Shown here: positions 43,788-53,051 of the stretch, piece by piece
How positions within the stretch are numbered: position 1 is the first letter of the stretch
Layout of the letters: every line of letters begins with the position of its first letter
NCBI GenBank assembly: GCA_958347955.1
Contig: CATVXH010000007.1
Span: forward strand, 19,241-83,240
DNA from: an uncultured Sutterella sp.
Lineage (GTDB): Bacteria; Pseudomonadota; Gammaproteobacteria; Burkholderiales; Burkholderiaceae_F
Length of the DNA: 64,000 nucleotides
Direction: 5' to 3'
Made by a program: the position numbers and the translations under genes
The notes under the pieces: model-generated
Seen by the model: only the letters and a program-made list of their open reading frames with translations
Told to the model about the DNA's origin: nothing
The model's database searches: none

Positions 43788-45287
43788 ATGAGTGTTTTAT
43801 TCCTTGATCCTCTCCCTGAGAAAATCACTTCGAAAACCCTTCTTGTGGATATCTTCGATTCCGTGCATGCGTTTAAAGCGCTGCAAAATCGATGTGTTAC
43901 GGTCGAGGACATAGTTAAAGCGCTCAAAAACCGACAATTATCTGCGATCATTGAAAATCCGAGTGACCTGGCAGCTTTTGAGACCTGGTTGAAACTCAAA
44001 GGGCTTTTGAGAGAAAAAAGATCTCGCAATAAAGAAAAGCCCGCTCGTGAAGAAAATCCCTATTTCCCTCCAAACCCCAAAATCGTTCCTTTGGAACGGA
44101 TCCATTTAGAAGAAGGGCTCGATGGTCGAAGCGGCCCGAACAGGGGCGATGATTCCAGACAAAGCCTTGAAGCGGTTGATGACCTCGCGGCTGTCAACGC
44201 GTGGATTTCAGCGCGCGCCGGCAATATCAACACACAGGGAGTCTATCGAAAGGAAGCGGAGCGCTTTTTACTCTGGTGCACGGTTGAGAAAGACATCGCC
44301 ATGAGCGCCGTGGGCGTGGCTGAGGCGAGCGACTATCTGCGCTGGCTTGAAGAATTGGGACGCATCGATGAGAAGACTTGGGCGAAACACTGGAAGTGTC
44401 CCCAGCACGATTGGATAGGAACGAAAAACACTCCGAGAGAGTGCGAAGATTGGCGTCCGTTTAACGGCTCTCTCTCCCACACGTCCCGAAAGATGTCGAT
44501 CACGGTGGTCAGGCAACTTTTTAATTTTCTGAAGAAAACCGGCTACATTATTTACAACCCCTTTGATCAGATTTCAACCAAGGTACCATATCTTGAAGGC
44601 GAAGGCGCCCCCAAGGCTTTCGCGGACCGCTCCTTCACCGAAGAGCAATGGGAAATCATTTATAACTACTTCGAATCCCAGGAGGATGACGAGCGCCATG
44701 CGAGAATGGCTGTGGTTTTAATGTTTGGCAAAGGACTTGGACTTCGCGCAAGCGAAATGCTTCAGGCGAGAGCTTCTTGGATTGTTGAGCGCCGCATTGA
44801 CGCCGATACAATCACAGTGATCGAGGTGGTGGGCAAGGGCGACAAAATCCGTCGCCTGCCGCTTCAGGAAGAACAAGTCGCCCTCATCAACCATTACCTC
44901 AGCATGAGAGGACTTCCGCACTTGGGATTGGTTGAGCCCGACACTCCCCTTCTTTCTTCGTTGGGCAGAGGCAGGCAAAATAGCCTCAAAAGCGGTCAAG
45001 CCAAACGCACAGCTTTAAGTCGCTCGGGGCTCTACCTGGCGCTGGAGGATTTTCTTGAAGCCGTGGCGCTTCACGTGGAAACTGAAAGACCCCTTGACGC
45101 AGCCAAGTTCCGCGCAAGCTCCACTCACTGGTTGCGCCACACTTTCGCCACCACGGCATTAAAAGAGATGCCGGTCAATGTGGTTCAAAACGCAATGGGA
45201 CACGCCAGTGTCGGAACCACAAGCCGCTACCTGACGCCGGAAGAAAGCGAGGTAGCCCGAGCCATGAGAAAGCTCAAGGCCTTCTGA
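43788..45287 (+). CDS. Tyrosine recombinase/integrase with long N-terminal extension
   Basis: A protein of 499 residues. The C-terminal catalytic domain has the complete set of residues: Arg in LGLRASEML, His and Arg in THWLRHTFATTAL, His in MGHASVGTTS and the Tyr nucleophile in SRYLTPEE. A SAM-like core-binding domain precedes it (DLAAVNAWISARAG...YRKEAERFLLWC). The first 120 residues are an extra domain, as in the Burkholderiales integrases annotated with DUF3701. There are no phage, cassette, excisionase or flanking repeat sequences around it, and it sits between chromosomal housekeeping genes, ending 1 bp before the holB stop. It is therefore probably a resident recombinase; its target is unknown. 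Confidence 0.87.
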   Translation: MSVLFLDPLPEKITSKTLLVDIFDSVHAFKALQNRCVTVEDIVKALKNRQLSAIIENPSDLAAFETWLKLKGLLREKRSRNKEKPAREENPYFPPNPKIVPLERIHLEEGLDGRSGPNRGDDSRQSLEAVDDLAAVNAWISARAGNINTQGVYRKEAERFLLWCTVEKDIAMSAVGVAEASDYLRWLEELGRIDEKTWAKHWKCPQHDWIGTKNTPRECEDWRPFNGSLSHTSRKMSITVVRQLFNFLKKTGYIIYNPFDQISTKVPYLEGEGAPKAFADRSFTEEQWEIIYNYFESQEDDERHARMAVVLMFGKGLGLRASEMLQARASWIVERRIDADTITVIEVVGKGDKIRRLPLQEEQVALINHYLSMRGLPHLGLVEPDTPLLSSLGRGRQNSLKSGQAKRTALSRSGLYLALEDFLEAVALHVETERPLDAAKFRASSTHWLRHTFATTALKEMPVNVVQNAMGHASVGTTSRYLTPEESEVARAMRKLKAF

Positions 45288-46388
45288 TTATTCAAACGCT
45301 TGATTGGCCATCGTCTTGCGGTAGCGTAAAATCGCCTGCTCGATAATCAGCTGGGCATTCAGAGGGTGCGTGACGACTCTCCTCATGGCTTTAAGCGAAT
45401 CATTGAATTTAAAGAGTTTTTGAACCTCAACCTCTTTCACAAGGGCTTTCATTTGCGCAGAGTAAGCCGGAAAGTAATGCGGCTCAAGTCCTTCTTTAAC
45501 CGCCAGAAGATCATAACTCCAGCGCTCTAGCACTGGCAGCACAGCGGAAACAGGCAACGCCGTTCTGCCTTCCTTGACAGCAATTTTAGTCGGATCAATC
45601 CGGGCTCCCTGCGCCAATGTTTTTAAAAGTTCAAGACGAACAGCGGGAGCCATTGTGGTCAGCGTTAAAAGTTGTTCCCGGGTTTTCGCGTCAATATCGG
45701 CATTGCGGCGGATCGCCTCTTCATCGGTGACAAGGCACGGGCGCCCCGCTGCTCGGGCAAGAGCCTCCTCGGCATCATTCACCCCTTTTTCTTTAAGCCA
45801 TGCGAGCGCCTCGTCATGAGTAGGGGCTTTGGCTCTCAAAAGCCGGCAGCGTGAACGAATCGTCGGCAGTACTTTGTCAATATCATCAGCCACCAGTAAA
45901 AAAGTGGTTCTCTCAGGCGGCTCTTCAAGACTTTTTAAGAAGGTGGCCGCCGCGTCAGCCCGAATCGCATCGGCAGGATACACCACGATAACCCGACGCC
46001 CGTTATTGATGTGAGGGGCTAAATTCAAAAAATCAGTCAACTCACGCGGCTGATGAATGAGAATTTCACGATAAATTTTTCGATCTTTGGTCGCGTTTGA
46101 GGGAGGCTCAAAAGGAATGCCCCTCGGTATCGCCTCGGCTTCGCTGAAGACATAACGCAAATCGGGATGCGTATAAGCGTTGGCCATTTTGCAACCCTTG
46201 CATGCACCGCAAGGCGTGCCGTCTGAATGAGGATGCTCGCAAAATAGACTCTTGGCATACGACACAATGAGGTCAATTGTCCCGATGCCGCGCGGTCCGT
46301 AAATCAAAAGACCGTTTGGAAGGTTGTCTCTGAAGCTGATAAGTTCCCGAGCAATTTCCTCCTGCCAGGGGTAAACGGCTAAGCCCAT
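45288..46388 (-). CDS. holB: DNA polymerase III, delta' subunit
   Basis: A clamp-loader subunit of 366 residues. The zinc module is clear: CEHPHSDGTPCGACKGCK (about 50-67). The P-loop is degenerate (IYGPRGIGTIDLI, no GKS/T), as is common in delta', which does not hydrolyse ATP. The SRC arginine-finger motif of clamp loaders is present (TIRSRCRLLRA). The gene overlaps the end of tmk by 10 bp (ATG inside the last codons), which is the usual mltG-tmk-holB order of proteobacteria, and supports the start. The C-terminal part is more divergent. Confidence 0.93.
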   Translation of the reverse strand: MGLAVYPWQEEIARELISFRDNLPNGLLIYGPRGIGTIDLIVSYAKSLFCEHPHSDGTPCGACKGCKMANAYTHPDLRYVFSEAEAIPRGIPFEPPSNATKDRKIYREILIHQPRELTDFLNLAPHINNGRRVIVVYPADAIRADAAATFLKSLEEPPERTTFLLVADDIDKVLPTIRSRCRLLRAKAPTHDEALAWLKEKGVNDAEEALARAAGRPCLVTDEEAIRRNADIDAKTREQLLTLTTMAPAVRLELLKTLAQGARIDPTKIAVKEGRTALPVSAVLPVLERWSYDLLAVKEGLEPHYFPAYSAQMKALVKEVEVQKLFKFNDSLKAMRRVVTHPLNAQLIIEQAILRYRKTMANQAFE

Positions 46389-46987
46389 GTCGAAAACTCC
46401 TTGCGAAGAATATCACTCACGATGTCTTTGTCCTGCATGCTGTTGACAATGAGGAAGCGCCCCGGTGATTGATGGGCGCGGTCAAGATACGCCTGACGGA
46501 CTCGGGTAAAGAAATCAAGACTTTCTTGTTCAAATCTATCGAGCTGGCGAGCCCTGGCGACGCGTTTGGCGGCCACTTCCGGATCAATATCAAAGAGCAC
46601 GGTCCGATCAGGCTGCAACTCGCCTTGAGTCCACTTTTCGAGTTCTTCGACTTTGTGCGCCGGAAATCCTCTGCCGCCGACTTGATAAGCGTAAGTGGCG
46701 TCGGTGAAACGGTCACTCAAAACCCAAGCGCCGCGCTCCACCGCAGGCCGAATCACTTTGGCAATGTGTTCGGCGCGAGAGGCAAAGAACAGAAGTGTTT
46801 CTGTGGCGGGATCCATTTGCACTGACAAAAGCTCTTTGCGGATCACCTCGCCCAACGGCGTGCCGCCCGGCTCGCGGGTACGGATGACTTCCAGTCCCCG
46901 TGCCTTAAGAGTCGCCTCAATGACGTCGATTTGAGTGCTTTTGCCCGCACCGTCAATGCCTTCAAACGTAATGAAACGGCCTCGCAT
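46379..46987 (-). CDS. tmk: Thymidylate kinase
   Basis: A cytoplasmic enzyme of 202 residues that phosphorylates dTMP to dTDP. The P-loop is FEGIDGAGKSTQID (about 8-21), the DRX motif is DRFTDATYAYQVGGRG, and REPGGTPLGEVIRKELL is the dTMP-binding block. The LID region lies around RVARARQLDRFE. It starts 5 bp after the mltG stop and overlaps holB by 10 bp, so the three are translated from one transcript. Together with thyA in the same window it completes the route to dTTP. Confidence 0.97.
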   Translation of the reverse strand: MRGRFITFEGIDGAGKSTQIDVIEATLKARGLEVIRTREPGGTPLGEVIRKELLSVQMDPATETLLFFASRAEHIAKVIRPAVERGAWVLSDRFTDATYAYQVGGRGFPAHKVEELEKWTQGELQPDRTVLFDIDPEVAAKRVARARQLDRFEQESLDFFTRVRQAYLDRAHQSPGRFLIVNSMQDKDIVSDILRKEFSTWA

Positions 46988-46992
46988 GATCC

Positions 46993-48048
46993 TTAATGTC
47001 CTTTGTTGAGAATGTACCGGCGAACGGCTCTGTTGTGCTCTTGAAGCGTTTTCGACGGCACAAGATCACCGTTTGCTTTATTAATGAAGTAAAGATAGTC
47101 GGTCTTCGCGGGATGCAACACCGCGTGGATGCTCTCTCTCGTCGGATTGCCGATCGGGGTCGGCGGCAGTCCGACAAAACGGTAAGTATTGTAAGGAGTA
47201 TTTTTGCGCAGATGTTCACGCTTGATGTCACCGCCGAACTCCTCCCCTTCACCGTATATGACGCTGGGATCGGTCTGAAGAGGCATTTTAATTCTCAACC
47301 GGTTTGAAAAAATGCCGGCAACGATAGCCCGGTCCTCGCTGCGCCCGACCTCGCGCTCCACAATGCTCGCGAGAATGAGCGCCTCATAAGGCGTTTTCAC
47401 CTGGCAGTCCGCAGACCTGTTTGTCCACTCTTCTGTCAGTATCGCCTGCTGTTGCTCATAGGCTTTTTTCAATATCAAAAGATCGGAGACATTGGCATGA
47501 AAGTTGTAGGTGTCCGGGGCAAAAAGGCCTTCCAAATGACCTTCTTTTGCACCGATCGCAAACAGCAGCGCGTCCGCGCTCATTTCTTTGGAGTCGTGTT
47601 TAATTCCGTTTAACGCGTTCAAACTTCTGCGCACTTCCCAATAAGTGGATCCGTCAGCGATTCGCCAGGAAAAAAGATAGGCCTCACCTTTGGAAAGCCT
47701 CTCGGTAATGCTGCCCACGGTGTCATTCGGATAAACACGGTAGACACCGGCGTGAAGATTTTTATGGGCGCCGGTCAGACGAAGCGAGAGCTTAAAATAA
47801 AAATCGTTGACTTCGACGCCTTCACTTTCGAGGATGGCAGGAATACGGGCCGCGGGCGTTCCGGGCGGCACGGTAAACATAATTTCTTTTTTGGCTAATG
47901 CCTCATCGGTAAAGCTCACCTGATTGGCCACAAGGCAAAAAAGTCCGACAACGGCAACGCCGGCTGACAATCCCATTGCCCAGTACCGTTTTTCAATGGA
48001 GTTTATCGATTGAAGCCGAGAGAACACATCCGGATTGAACTTAATCAT
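46993..48048 (-). CDS. mltG: Endolytic peptidoglycan transglycosylase (YceG/MltG)
   Basis: A membrane-anchored protein of 351 residues if the ATG at 48048 is used; a GTG at 48066 is possible. After a helix (about 25-45) comes a LysM-like segment, MFTVPPGTPAARIPAILESEGV, and then the YceG domain with ILASIVEREVGRSEDRAIVAGIFSNRL, which includes the catalytic glutamate, and the conserved LQTDPSVIYG and NTYRFVGLPPTPIGNP. It cleaves nascent glycan strands in the periplasm and sets their length. It is the first gene of the mltG-tmk-holB operon and diverges from ygfZ. Confidence 0.95.
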   Translation of the reverse strand: MIKFNPDVFSRLQSINSIEKRYWAMGLSAGVAVVGLFCLVANQVSFTDEALAKKEIMFTVPPGTPAARIPAILESEGVEVNDFYFKLSLRLTGAHKNLHAGVYRVYPNDTVGSITERLSKGEAYLFSWRIADGSTYWEVRRSLNALNGIKHDSKEMSADALLFAIGAKEGHLEGLFAPDTYNFHANVSDLLILKKAYEQQQAILTEEWTNRSADCQVKTPYEALILASIVEREVGRSEDRAIVAGIFSNRLRIKMPLQTDPSVIYGEGEEFGGDIKREHLRKNTPYNTYRFVGLPPTPIGNPTRESIHAVLHPAKTDYLYFINKANGDLVPSKTLQEHNRAVRRYILNKGH

Positions 48049-48122
48049 CACAAAGCAAATTCGCACTATTTTTTTGGAGACTCCATAATATCAGCCTGCG
48101 TTTCGTTTTGGAGTCGACTGTC

Positions 48123-49019
48123 ATGGAAAATAACATTTCCGGTTCTTGGCAATTGCCGCCTGCCCATAGTCGGGAAGGCGCGTTTCTTATCCGTGAACTC
48201 AGCGTTTTGGAAGTCAGCGGTGATGATGCTGAAACATTTTTACACGGTCAATTCACTAATCACATCAAAGGCATCGAAGACGCTTTTAGGCTCGCGGCCT
48301 ATTGCCAACCGCAAGGAAGAATATTGGCGCTGATGAGAGTGGCCAAAGTCGAAAATAAGTTTTTCATTCTTTTGCCGACTGATTTAGTACCCGGTTTTGT
48401 CAAACGCCTTTCCATGTTTATTCTCCGAAGCAAAGTGAGCATACGCATTGCTTCAGAAATGTTTGTTGCCGGATTAATTAACCCGGAGATGCAGTTGCCG
48501 GAAACCGATAAGCGCGTCTGTCAGGATGATTCTGTTATCGGACGTATTTCTGACGCTTGGGGCCTGAAGCGTGTCATGGTTATCTCGACTCTTGAAAACT
48601 TAAAGCGAAGCTTTAATCCGATTGATGATGCCTCTGTTTGGTTTGAAAGTGAAATTGTTGCAGGGATTCCCTGGGTATTTGAAAAAACCAAAGAAGCCTT
48701 CATCCCGCAATGGATCAATCTGGATAAAATCGGCGGATTAGTGTTTGACAAAGGATGTTATCCGGGTCAGGAAATTATTTCACGAGTGCAACACATCGGA
48801 ACCAATCCTCGCTGCATGGTTAGGGTTGAAAGCTCTGAAAGTGTCAGTCTTGAAGCCGGAGACGATGTTTTTCAAGATTCCGCGGCTGTCGGCAACGTCG
48901 TTATGAGTGTTCACGATGATCAAAAAACATTGGCCTTGGTTGAAATGACAAAAAAGAGTGGGGAATCCGGCTTCTGTCAGATTAAAAGTGCTGACTTCAA
49001 GATAATTTCTGAAGATTAA
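48123..49019 (+). CDS. ygfZ: Folate-binding iron-sulfur repair protein YgfZ
   Basis: A protein of 298 residues from the ATG at 48123 (TTGGAGTCGACTGTC upstream); a TTG five codons earlier is less likely. The diagnostic motif KGCYPGQEI, whose cysteine is essential, lies at about 220-230. The GcvT-like N terminus is VLEVSGDDAETFLHGQFTNHI. YgfZ acts with tetrahydrofolate in the cytoplasm to help assembly or repair of Fe-S proteins such as MiaB, which is relevant in a cell rich in 4Fe-4S enzymes. It diverges from mltG with only about 75 bp between, as in related betaproteobacteria. Confidence 0.93.
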   Translation: MENNISGSWQLPPAHSREGAFLIRELSVLEVSGDDAETFLHGQFTNHIKGIEDAFRLAAYCQPQGRILALMRVAKVENKFFILLPTDLVPGFVKRLSMFILRSKVSIRIASEMFVAGLINPEMQLPETDKRVCQDDSVIGRISDAWGLKRVMVISTLENLKRSFNPIDDASVWFESEIVAGIPWVFEKTKEAFIPQWINLDKIGGLVFDKGCYPGQEIISRVQHIGTNPRCMVRVESSESVSLEAGDDVFQDSAAVGNVVMSVHDDQKTLALVEMTKKSGESGFCQIKSADFKIISED

Positions 49020-49072
49020 TTGAAGATATTGTTTAGGTTTTGGGGCTATGTTTTAATCGCCCCAAAATGTCT

Positions 49073-49360
49073 TTAGAAAAGATAATTGACAGTGGCCATT
49101 CCGGAGACCGCATCTCTTGTGCCTTCCCAACCACGTACTTGCAAATCAAATTGCCATGGAGAAGAGACACTAGGTTTGAGGCTCATGCCTGCTTCGGCAA
49201 AAGCGCTGAAACCATCAAGCTCTGAGGTTCGGGCAGAAGCGCCTGCGGCTATCATGTCGCTTTGGGCATCAAATTCATACTCACCGGCCAAACCGAACAT
49301 AAAAGTCACGTTATCGCGATTCCAACTTGCACGCGTGCCCAGAGGGATTGTAAATTCATT
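49073..49360 (-). pseudogene. 3' remnant of an autotransporter beta-barrel gene
   Basis: On the minus strand about 95 codons are open after a TGA. They read as the last strands of an autotransporter barrel: IPLGTRASWNRDNVTFMFGLAGEYEFDAQ, FAEAGMSLKPSVSSPWQFD, and the end GMATVNYLF with a C-terminal phenylalanine. The layout parallels the end of the intact autotransporter at 9.7 kb (GVTMKPSLNSRWSMDV...VRYAF). There is no signal peptide, passenger or barrel start, so it cannot be a working protein. A direct repeat of TGAATTTACA lies at the broken end (about 49354-49375), which may mark the deletion point. Confidence 0.78.
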
Positions 49361-49421
49361 CGTGTAAATTCATTTAGAGATATTTGGTGAGTCAGATTAA
49401 GTGCCATGCTAGGCACATTAC

Positions 49422-49456
49422 AAAAAACCGGATTCAGTCAGCTCTGAACCCGGGTT
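49422..49456 (-). terminator. Intrinsic terminator of the M16 protease gene
   Basis: On the minus strand AACCCGGGTTCAG pairs with CTGAATCCGGTT (one bulge), followed by TTTTTG. It lies 27 bp past the stop. Confidence 0.8.
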
Positions 49457-49482
49457 AAATGGAATAAACTGAGTTTAGAAGG

Positions 49483-52248
49483 TTATTGCTCTGTCATAGC
49501 CTTCTTTTGGTCTCCGGCCAATACGACAGTCAAACCATCCCGTTTAACCATCTTACGGAAAGCCGCATTGACATCGTCCAGGGTCAGACTTCTGATCTTC
49601 GCATCACGTTCTTCAGCTTCAGTCCAATCCACTCCCTCATTCATCATTTGGGTCCAATGGTAAGCAATAAGTTGGTCTTGGCTGCGGTTAACGGCGCGAT
49701 ATTCGATAAAGCCCTTTTTAGCTTCATCAAGTTCTTCTTGAGTAAAGCCATCTTTAAGTACTTTATCAATTTCCTCATAAAGCGCGACCTCTGCCTTTCT
49801 CATGTTCTGAGGTGCGAGAATCGCCTGCATTGTCCAACTTGCCGCATTGCCGAAGGCCGGGATGTTGACATTGCTGCCCGCTCCGTAGCTCAAGCCATCC
49901 TTTTGACGCAAGCGCATCATCAGGCGATTGGACAAGCCTGAACTTCCGCCGAAGATCCAATTGGCCAAAAGCATGGCGTCGGTATCCGCGTCATCTTTAT
50001 TTTGAGCGAAATCGAATCGCGCCATGATCGTGGCGTTTTCCTTATCGGGCGTGTCAATGATGATCCGCGTGCCTGGAGTTTCAAAGTGCTCGCGAACGAT
50101 GCGTTCATAAGGCACTTGTGAAGCCTTCAGCTTCAAAATACTTTCAAGTTGCGCGCGCACTGCCTGGGCGTCAAAGTCTCCGACAAGAGAAATCTCCCCG
50201 CGGCCGATACCGAATTGCTGATCATAGTAGCTCTTGACTTCATCGAGCGTGGCGCTTTCAATGGCCGTCTTCATTTCCTTTGAAGTCAAACGATAGCGGG
50301 CATCGTTTTTGGCGTAGTGATTGAAATGCTCGGTGATGGCGTCGCGCGCGAGAATTCTCGGATCATCCATCCTGGATTGAACTTCAGTGGCGAACTCTGA
50401 CTTCAATTCTTCAAAATCCTTTTGAGGCATTACAGATTGGGTCCAAAGTTCAGCCATTAAATTAAGCGCATCGCTTAAATGCTCACGCGTGGTTGTGAAT
50501 TGCCCCATGTCGCCGTCAATCTGCAACTTCGTGAAAGCATCATGAATTTGCTCGCGGGTCATGGTTTTGGTGCCGCGCTCAAGCATCGCGCCCATTAAGG
50601 CCGAGATGGCGCGCTTGTTTTGACGGGAGTCGTAATTGCCGTAACGGAACTGCGCGCGCACCACCACGGTTTCCCCTCTTGTCTTTTTAGGCAAGAGCGC
50701 GACATTAACGTCACCGATGGCAAAGCGTTCCGTGCGGGCGTTGAGATTTGCCGGGCTGGAATCAAAAACCTCAGCCTCTTCTCCTTGTTCTTTAAACTGA
50801 TATTGATCGAGCACAGCCTGAAGAGTCGGCGCTTCGGTCATCTGCGCTCTCTTAGGTTCGTTGTCAGGAATAAACATGCCGATGACACGGTTATCTCGAA
50901 CAAAGTAGCGCTTCCATGCCCCCATCACTTCCTCGGGAGTCATTTTTTCCCAACTGTCACGATGAATGAAAAAGAGTCTCCAGTCACCCAAGGCAATAAA
51001 GTCGGAAATATCCACGCCAAAGGTTTCAGGATCCGCGAACGTTCTTTCGTAAAGCGTTTTTTCTTCCCGGGCCATCAGCGAGAGTTCTTGCTCTTTCAAG
51101 GTTTCTTTGTCAAAAGTTGATTCGACCGTATCGATCAAAACCTGTTTGGCTTTTTCGATATCGCCGTCCTTAGGCAGCATGGCGCCAAACATCGCCAAAC
51201 CGGGATCATGAGCGGGCATCGGCCAGGCAAAAACCTGAGTGGCCAGTCCAGTTTCGACCAACGCTTTGTGCAATCGTCCGCGAGGCGTGTCCCCCAAAAC
51301 GTCGGCCCCCAAATTGATAAGCTGACCGTCCGGATGCAGCGCGGACGGAATGCGATAGCCGACAGCGACGACCTTCATTTCACCGGCGCGACGAATTTCA
51401 AACGTACGCTGGCCGTCAGCCACCGGTTCTTCTGTCCACAATTGCGGCAGCACACGGGTGGGCTTGGGGATCGCGCCAAAAATGCGCTCGATTTTCTTAA
51501 GTGTTTCACCCTCATCGAACTTGCCCGAAACCATCAAAACGGCGTTGTCGGGCTGGTAGTACTTACGATAAAAGGCCTGGAGGTTTTCAATTTTGACGTG
51601 TTCAATGTCACTTCGGGCGCCGATTGTGCTGTTACCGTAGTTGTGCCAATCAAAAAGCACGGACTGCACGCGTTTTAAAAGCACGCTAACGGGGTTGTTT
51701 TCACCCATTTCAAATTCGTTTCTCACCACGGTCATTTCCGTATCGAGATCTTTTTGCGCGATGAAAGAATTCGTCATCGCGTCAGCGCTCCAGCCTAACG
51801 CCCAATCCAGATTGTCATCCACGGCATTGAAAGAGACAAAGTAGTTGGTGCGGTCAAGCCAAGTCGAACCGTTCATCTTAAAGCCGCGACGGGTGAATTC
51901 TTTGGTGGGCTCAGGGTAATTTTTCGAGCCCTTGAACATCAGATGTTCAAGCAAATGGGCCATCCCCGTCTCGCCGTAGCCTTCATGGCGGGAGCCTACC
52001 AAATAGGTCATGTTGACCGTAATTGTGGGTTTACTGAAATCCGGAAATAACAAAACGCGCAAACCGTTGGATAAGCGGTACTCCGTCACTCCTTCAACTG
52101 TCACTATTTTTTGCGCTGCTTCTGTATTTTGAACTGCAACAGGCGTTTCATTCATAGCTGTCTTCGCTTCCTTTTGCCAAAATGTATAACCGACCGCACA
52201 AATCACAATCACGCCGGCGGCGGTCAGCCATTTTATCTTTTTATTCAT
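49483..52248 (-). CDS. M16-family zinc metalloprotease (pitrilysin type), two M16 halves
   Basis: A protein of 921 residues. The N terminus (MNKKIKWLTAAGVIVICAVGYTFW) is a signal anchor, so the enzyme faces the periplasm. The active inverted zinc motif HxxEH is in MAHLLEHLMFKGS (about 100-110), with the distal glutamate in TVVRNEFEMGENNP. The second, inactive M16 half starts around residue 510 (RFAIGDVNVALLPKKTRGETVVVRAQFRYGN). Both halves in one chain is the pitrilysin layout; many proteobacteria instead split them into two genes. Likely function: degradation of peptides in the periplasm. Start: ATG preceded by GAGGAAATACCGTTT. Confidence 0.93.
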   Translation of the reverse strand: MNKKIKWLTAAGVIVICAVGYTFWQKEAKTAMNETPVAVQNTEAAQKIVTVEGVTEYRLSNGLRVLLFPDFSKPTITVNMTYLVGSRHEGYGETGMAHLLEHLMFKGSKNYPEPTKEFTRRGFKMNGSTWLDRTNYFVSFNAVDDNLDWALGWSADAMTNSFIAQKDLDTEMTVVRNEFEMGENNPVSVLLKRVQSVLFDWHNYGNSTIGARSDIEHVKIENLQAFYRKYYQPDNAVLMVSGKFDEGETLKKIERIFGAIPKPTRVLPQLWTEEPVADGQRTFEIRRAGEMKVVAVGYRIPSALHPDGQLINLGADVLGDTPRGRLHKALVETGLATQVFAWPMPAHDPGLAMFGAMLPKDGDIEKAKQVLIDTVESTFDKETLKEQELSLMAREEKTLYERTFADPETFGVDISDFIALGDWRLFFIHRDSWEKMTPEEVMGAWKRYFVRDNRVIGMFIPDNEPKRAQMTEAPTLQAVLDQYQFKEQGEEAEVFDSSPANLNARTERFAIGDVNVALLPKKTRGETVVVRAQFRYGNYDSRQNKRAISALMGAMLERGTKTMTREQIHDAFTKLQIDGDMGQFTTTREHLSDALNLMAELWTQSVMPQKDFEELKSEFATEVQSRMDDPRILARDAITEHFNHYAKNDARYRLTSKEMKTAIESATLDEVKSYYDQQFGIGRGEISLVGDFDAQAVRAQLESILKLKASQVPYERIVREHFETPGTRIIIDTPDKENATIMARFDFAQNKDDADTDAMLLANWIFGGSSGLSNRLMMRLRQKDGLSYGAGSNVNIPAFGNAASWTMQAILAPQNMRKAEVALYEEIDKVLKDGFTQEELDEAKKGFIEYRAVNRSQDQLIAYHWTQMMNEGVDWTEAEERDAKIRSLTLDDVNAAFRKMVKRDGLTVVLAGDQKKAMTEQ

Positions 52249-52427
52249 AAACGGTATTTCCTCACTGCAAAAATTAAGAGGATCGTGACAGTTTAATCGA
52301 TTTGAGCCACAAGATTTTGCATAAACCCAGTAATATGTTTCGAAGTTTTGCGATTTTATGCATCATGAAAACCTTTGCGCTATATTGCTGCTACTTTTAT
52401 GTTATCTGTATTGCGAAAAGAAATACC

Positions 52428-53024
52428 GTGAAGGCCTTTTTTGATCTCTTACCCGTCATCTGTTTCTTTATCACTTTTAAAGTGGCGGGATCGTATACCT
52501 CCGAATTGGCGCCCATTTTTCCCGTAACAGCGGATCTGATTCCTATTGTGTCGGCCACGGCCGTGATTATCGCCGTCAGCCTGATTCAGATGGGACTGAT
52601 TTATCTCAAAGGGCAAAAGCCTTCCAAAATGGCCGTGTTTTCAACCCTACTCGTGGTTCTTTTCGGCGGCATGACGATCGCCTTTCAGGATCCGGCTTTT
52701 ATTCAATGGAAACCCACTCTTTTGTATTGGCTTTTTGCCGCCATTCTTCTTTTCGGCCGTATCGGAAAGAAGGACTACATTAAAAAAGTATTCAATGGGA
52801 TCAATATGCCGGATCAGGCCTGGAAAACGGTTGAAAATTTCTGCCTGATCTTTTTGGTTTTGATCGGCGTGATTAACCTGTTTGTCGCCTACACTTTCAG
52901 CATGGATATTTGGGTTGACTTCAAGCTCTTCGGGCTTTTGGGTCTGACACTTCTTTTTACAATTGGGCTTGGTTTTTATGTCGCCAAATACGCTGAAGAA
53001 GCGCAAAATACGAAGAATAATTAA
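52428..53024 (+). CDS. yciB: Inner-membrane septation protein A family (YciB)
   Basis: An integral membrane protein of 198 residues with about five or six helices. The frame is open from 52302, but YciB proteins begin 'MKxLFDLFPIILFF', which matches VKAFFDLLPVICFFITFKVAG here, so I place the start at the GTG at 52428. Further family blocks are QMGLIYLKGQKPSKMAVFSTLLVVLFGGMTI, FIQWKPTLLYWLFAAILL and MPDQAWKTVENFCLIFLVLIGVINL. YciB is linked to cell-envelope synthesis and division. It lies 27 bp upstream of a parvulin gene, the common betaproteobacterial neighbourhood (where a bolA gene often sits between; it is absent here). Confidence 0.9.
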   Translation: MKAFFDLLPVICFFITFKVAGSYTSELAPIFPVTADLIPIVSATAVIIAVSLIQMGLIYLKGQKPSKMAVFSTLLVVLFGGMTIAFQDPAFIQWKPTLLYWLFAAILLFGRIGKKDYIKKVFNGINMPDQAWKTVENFCLIFLVLIGVINLFVAYTFSMDIWVDFKLFGLLGLTLLFTIGLGFYVAKYAEEAQNTKNN

Positions 53025-53051
53025 CTACTCTCTTTGTTATAGAGGATATTT

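Larger units (their letters stand above)
49020..49482. other. Spacer holding an autotransporter remnant
   Basis: This region of 463 bases contains the 3' remnant of an autotransporter gene on the minus strand (49073-49360) and the terminator of the M16 protease gene. A short palindrome GTGCC-ATGCTA-GGCAC is at 49401-49416. No intact gene is present. Confidence 0.6.
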
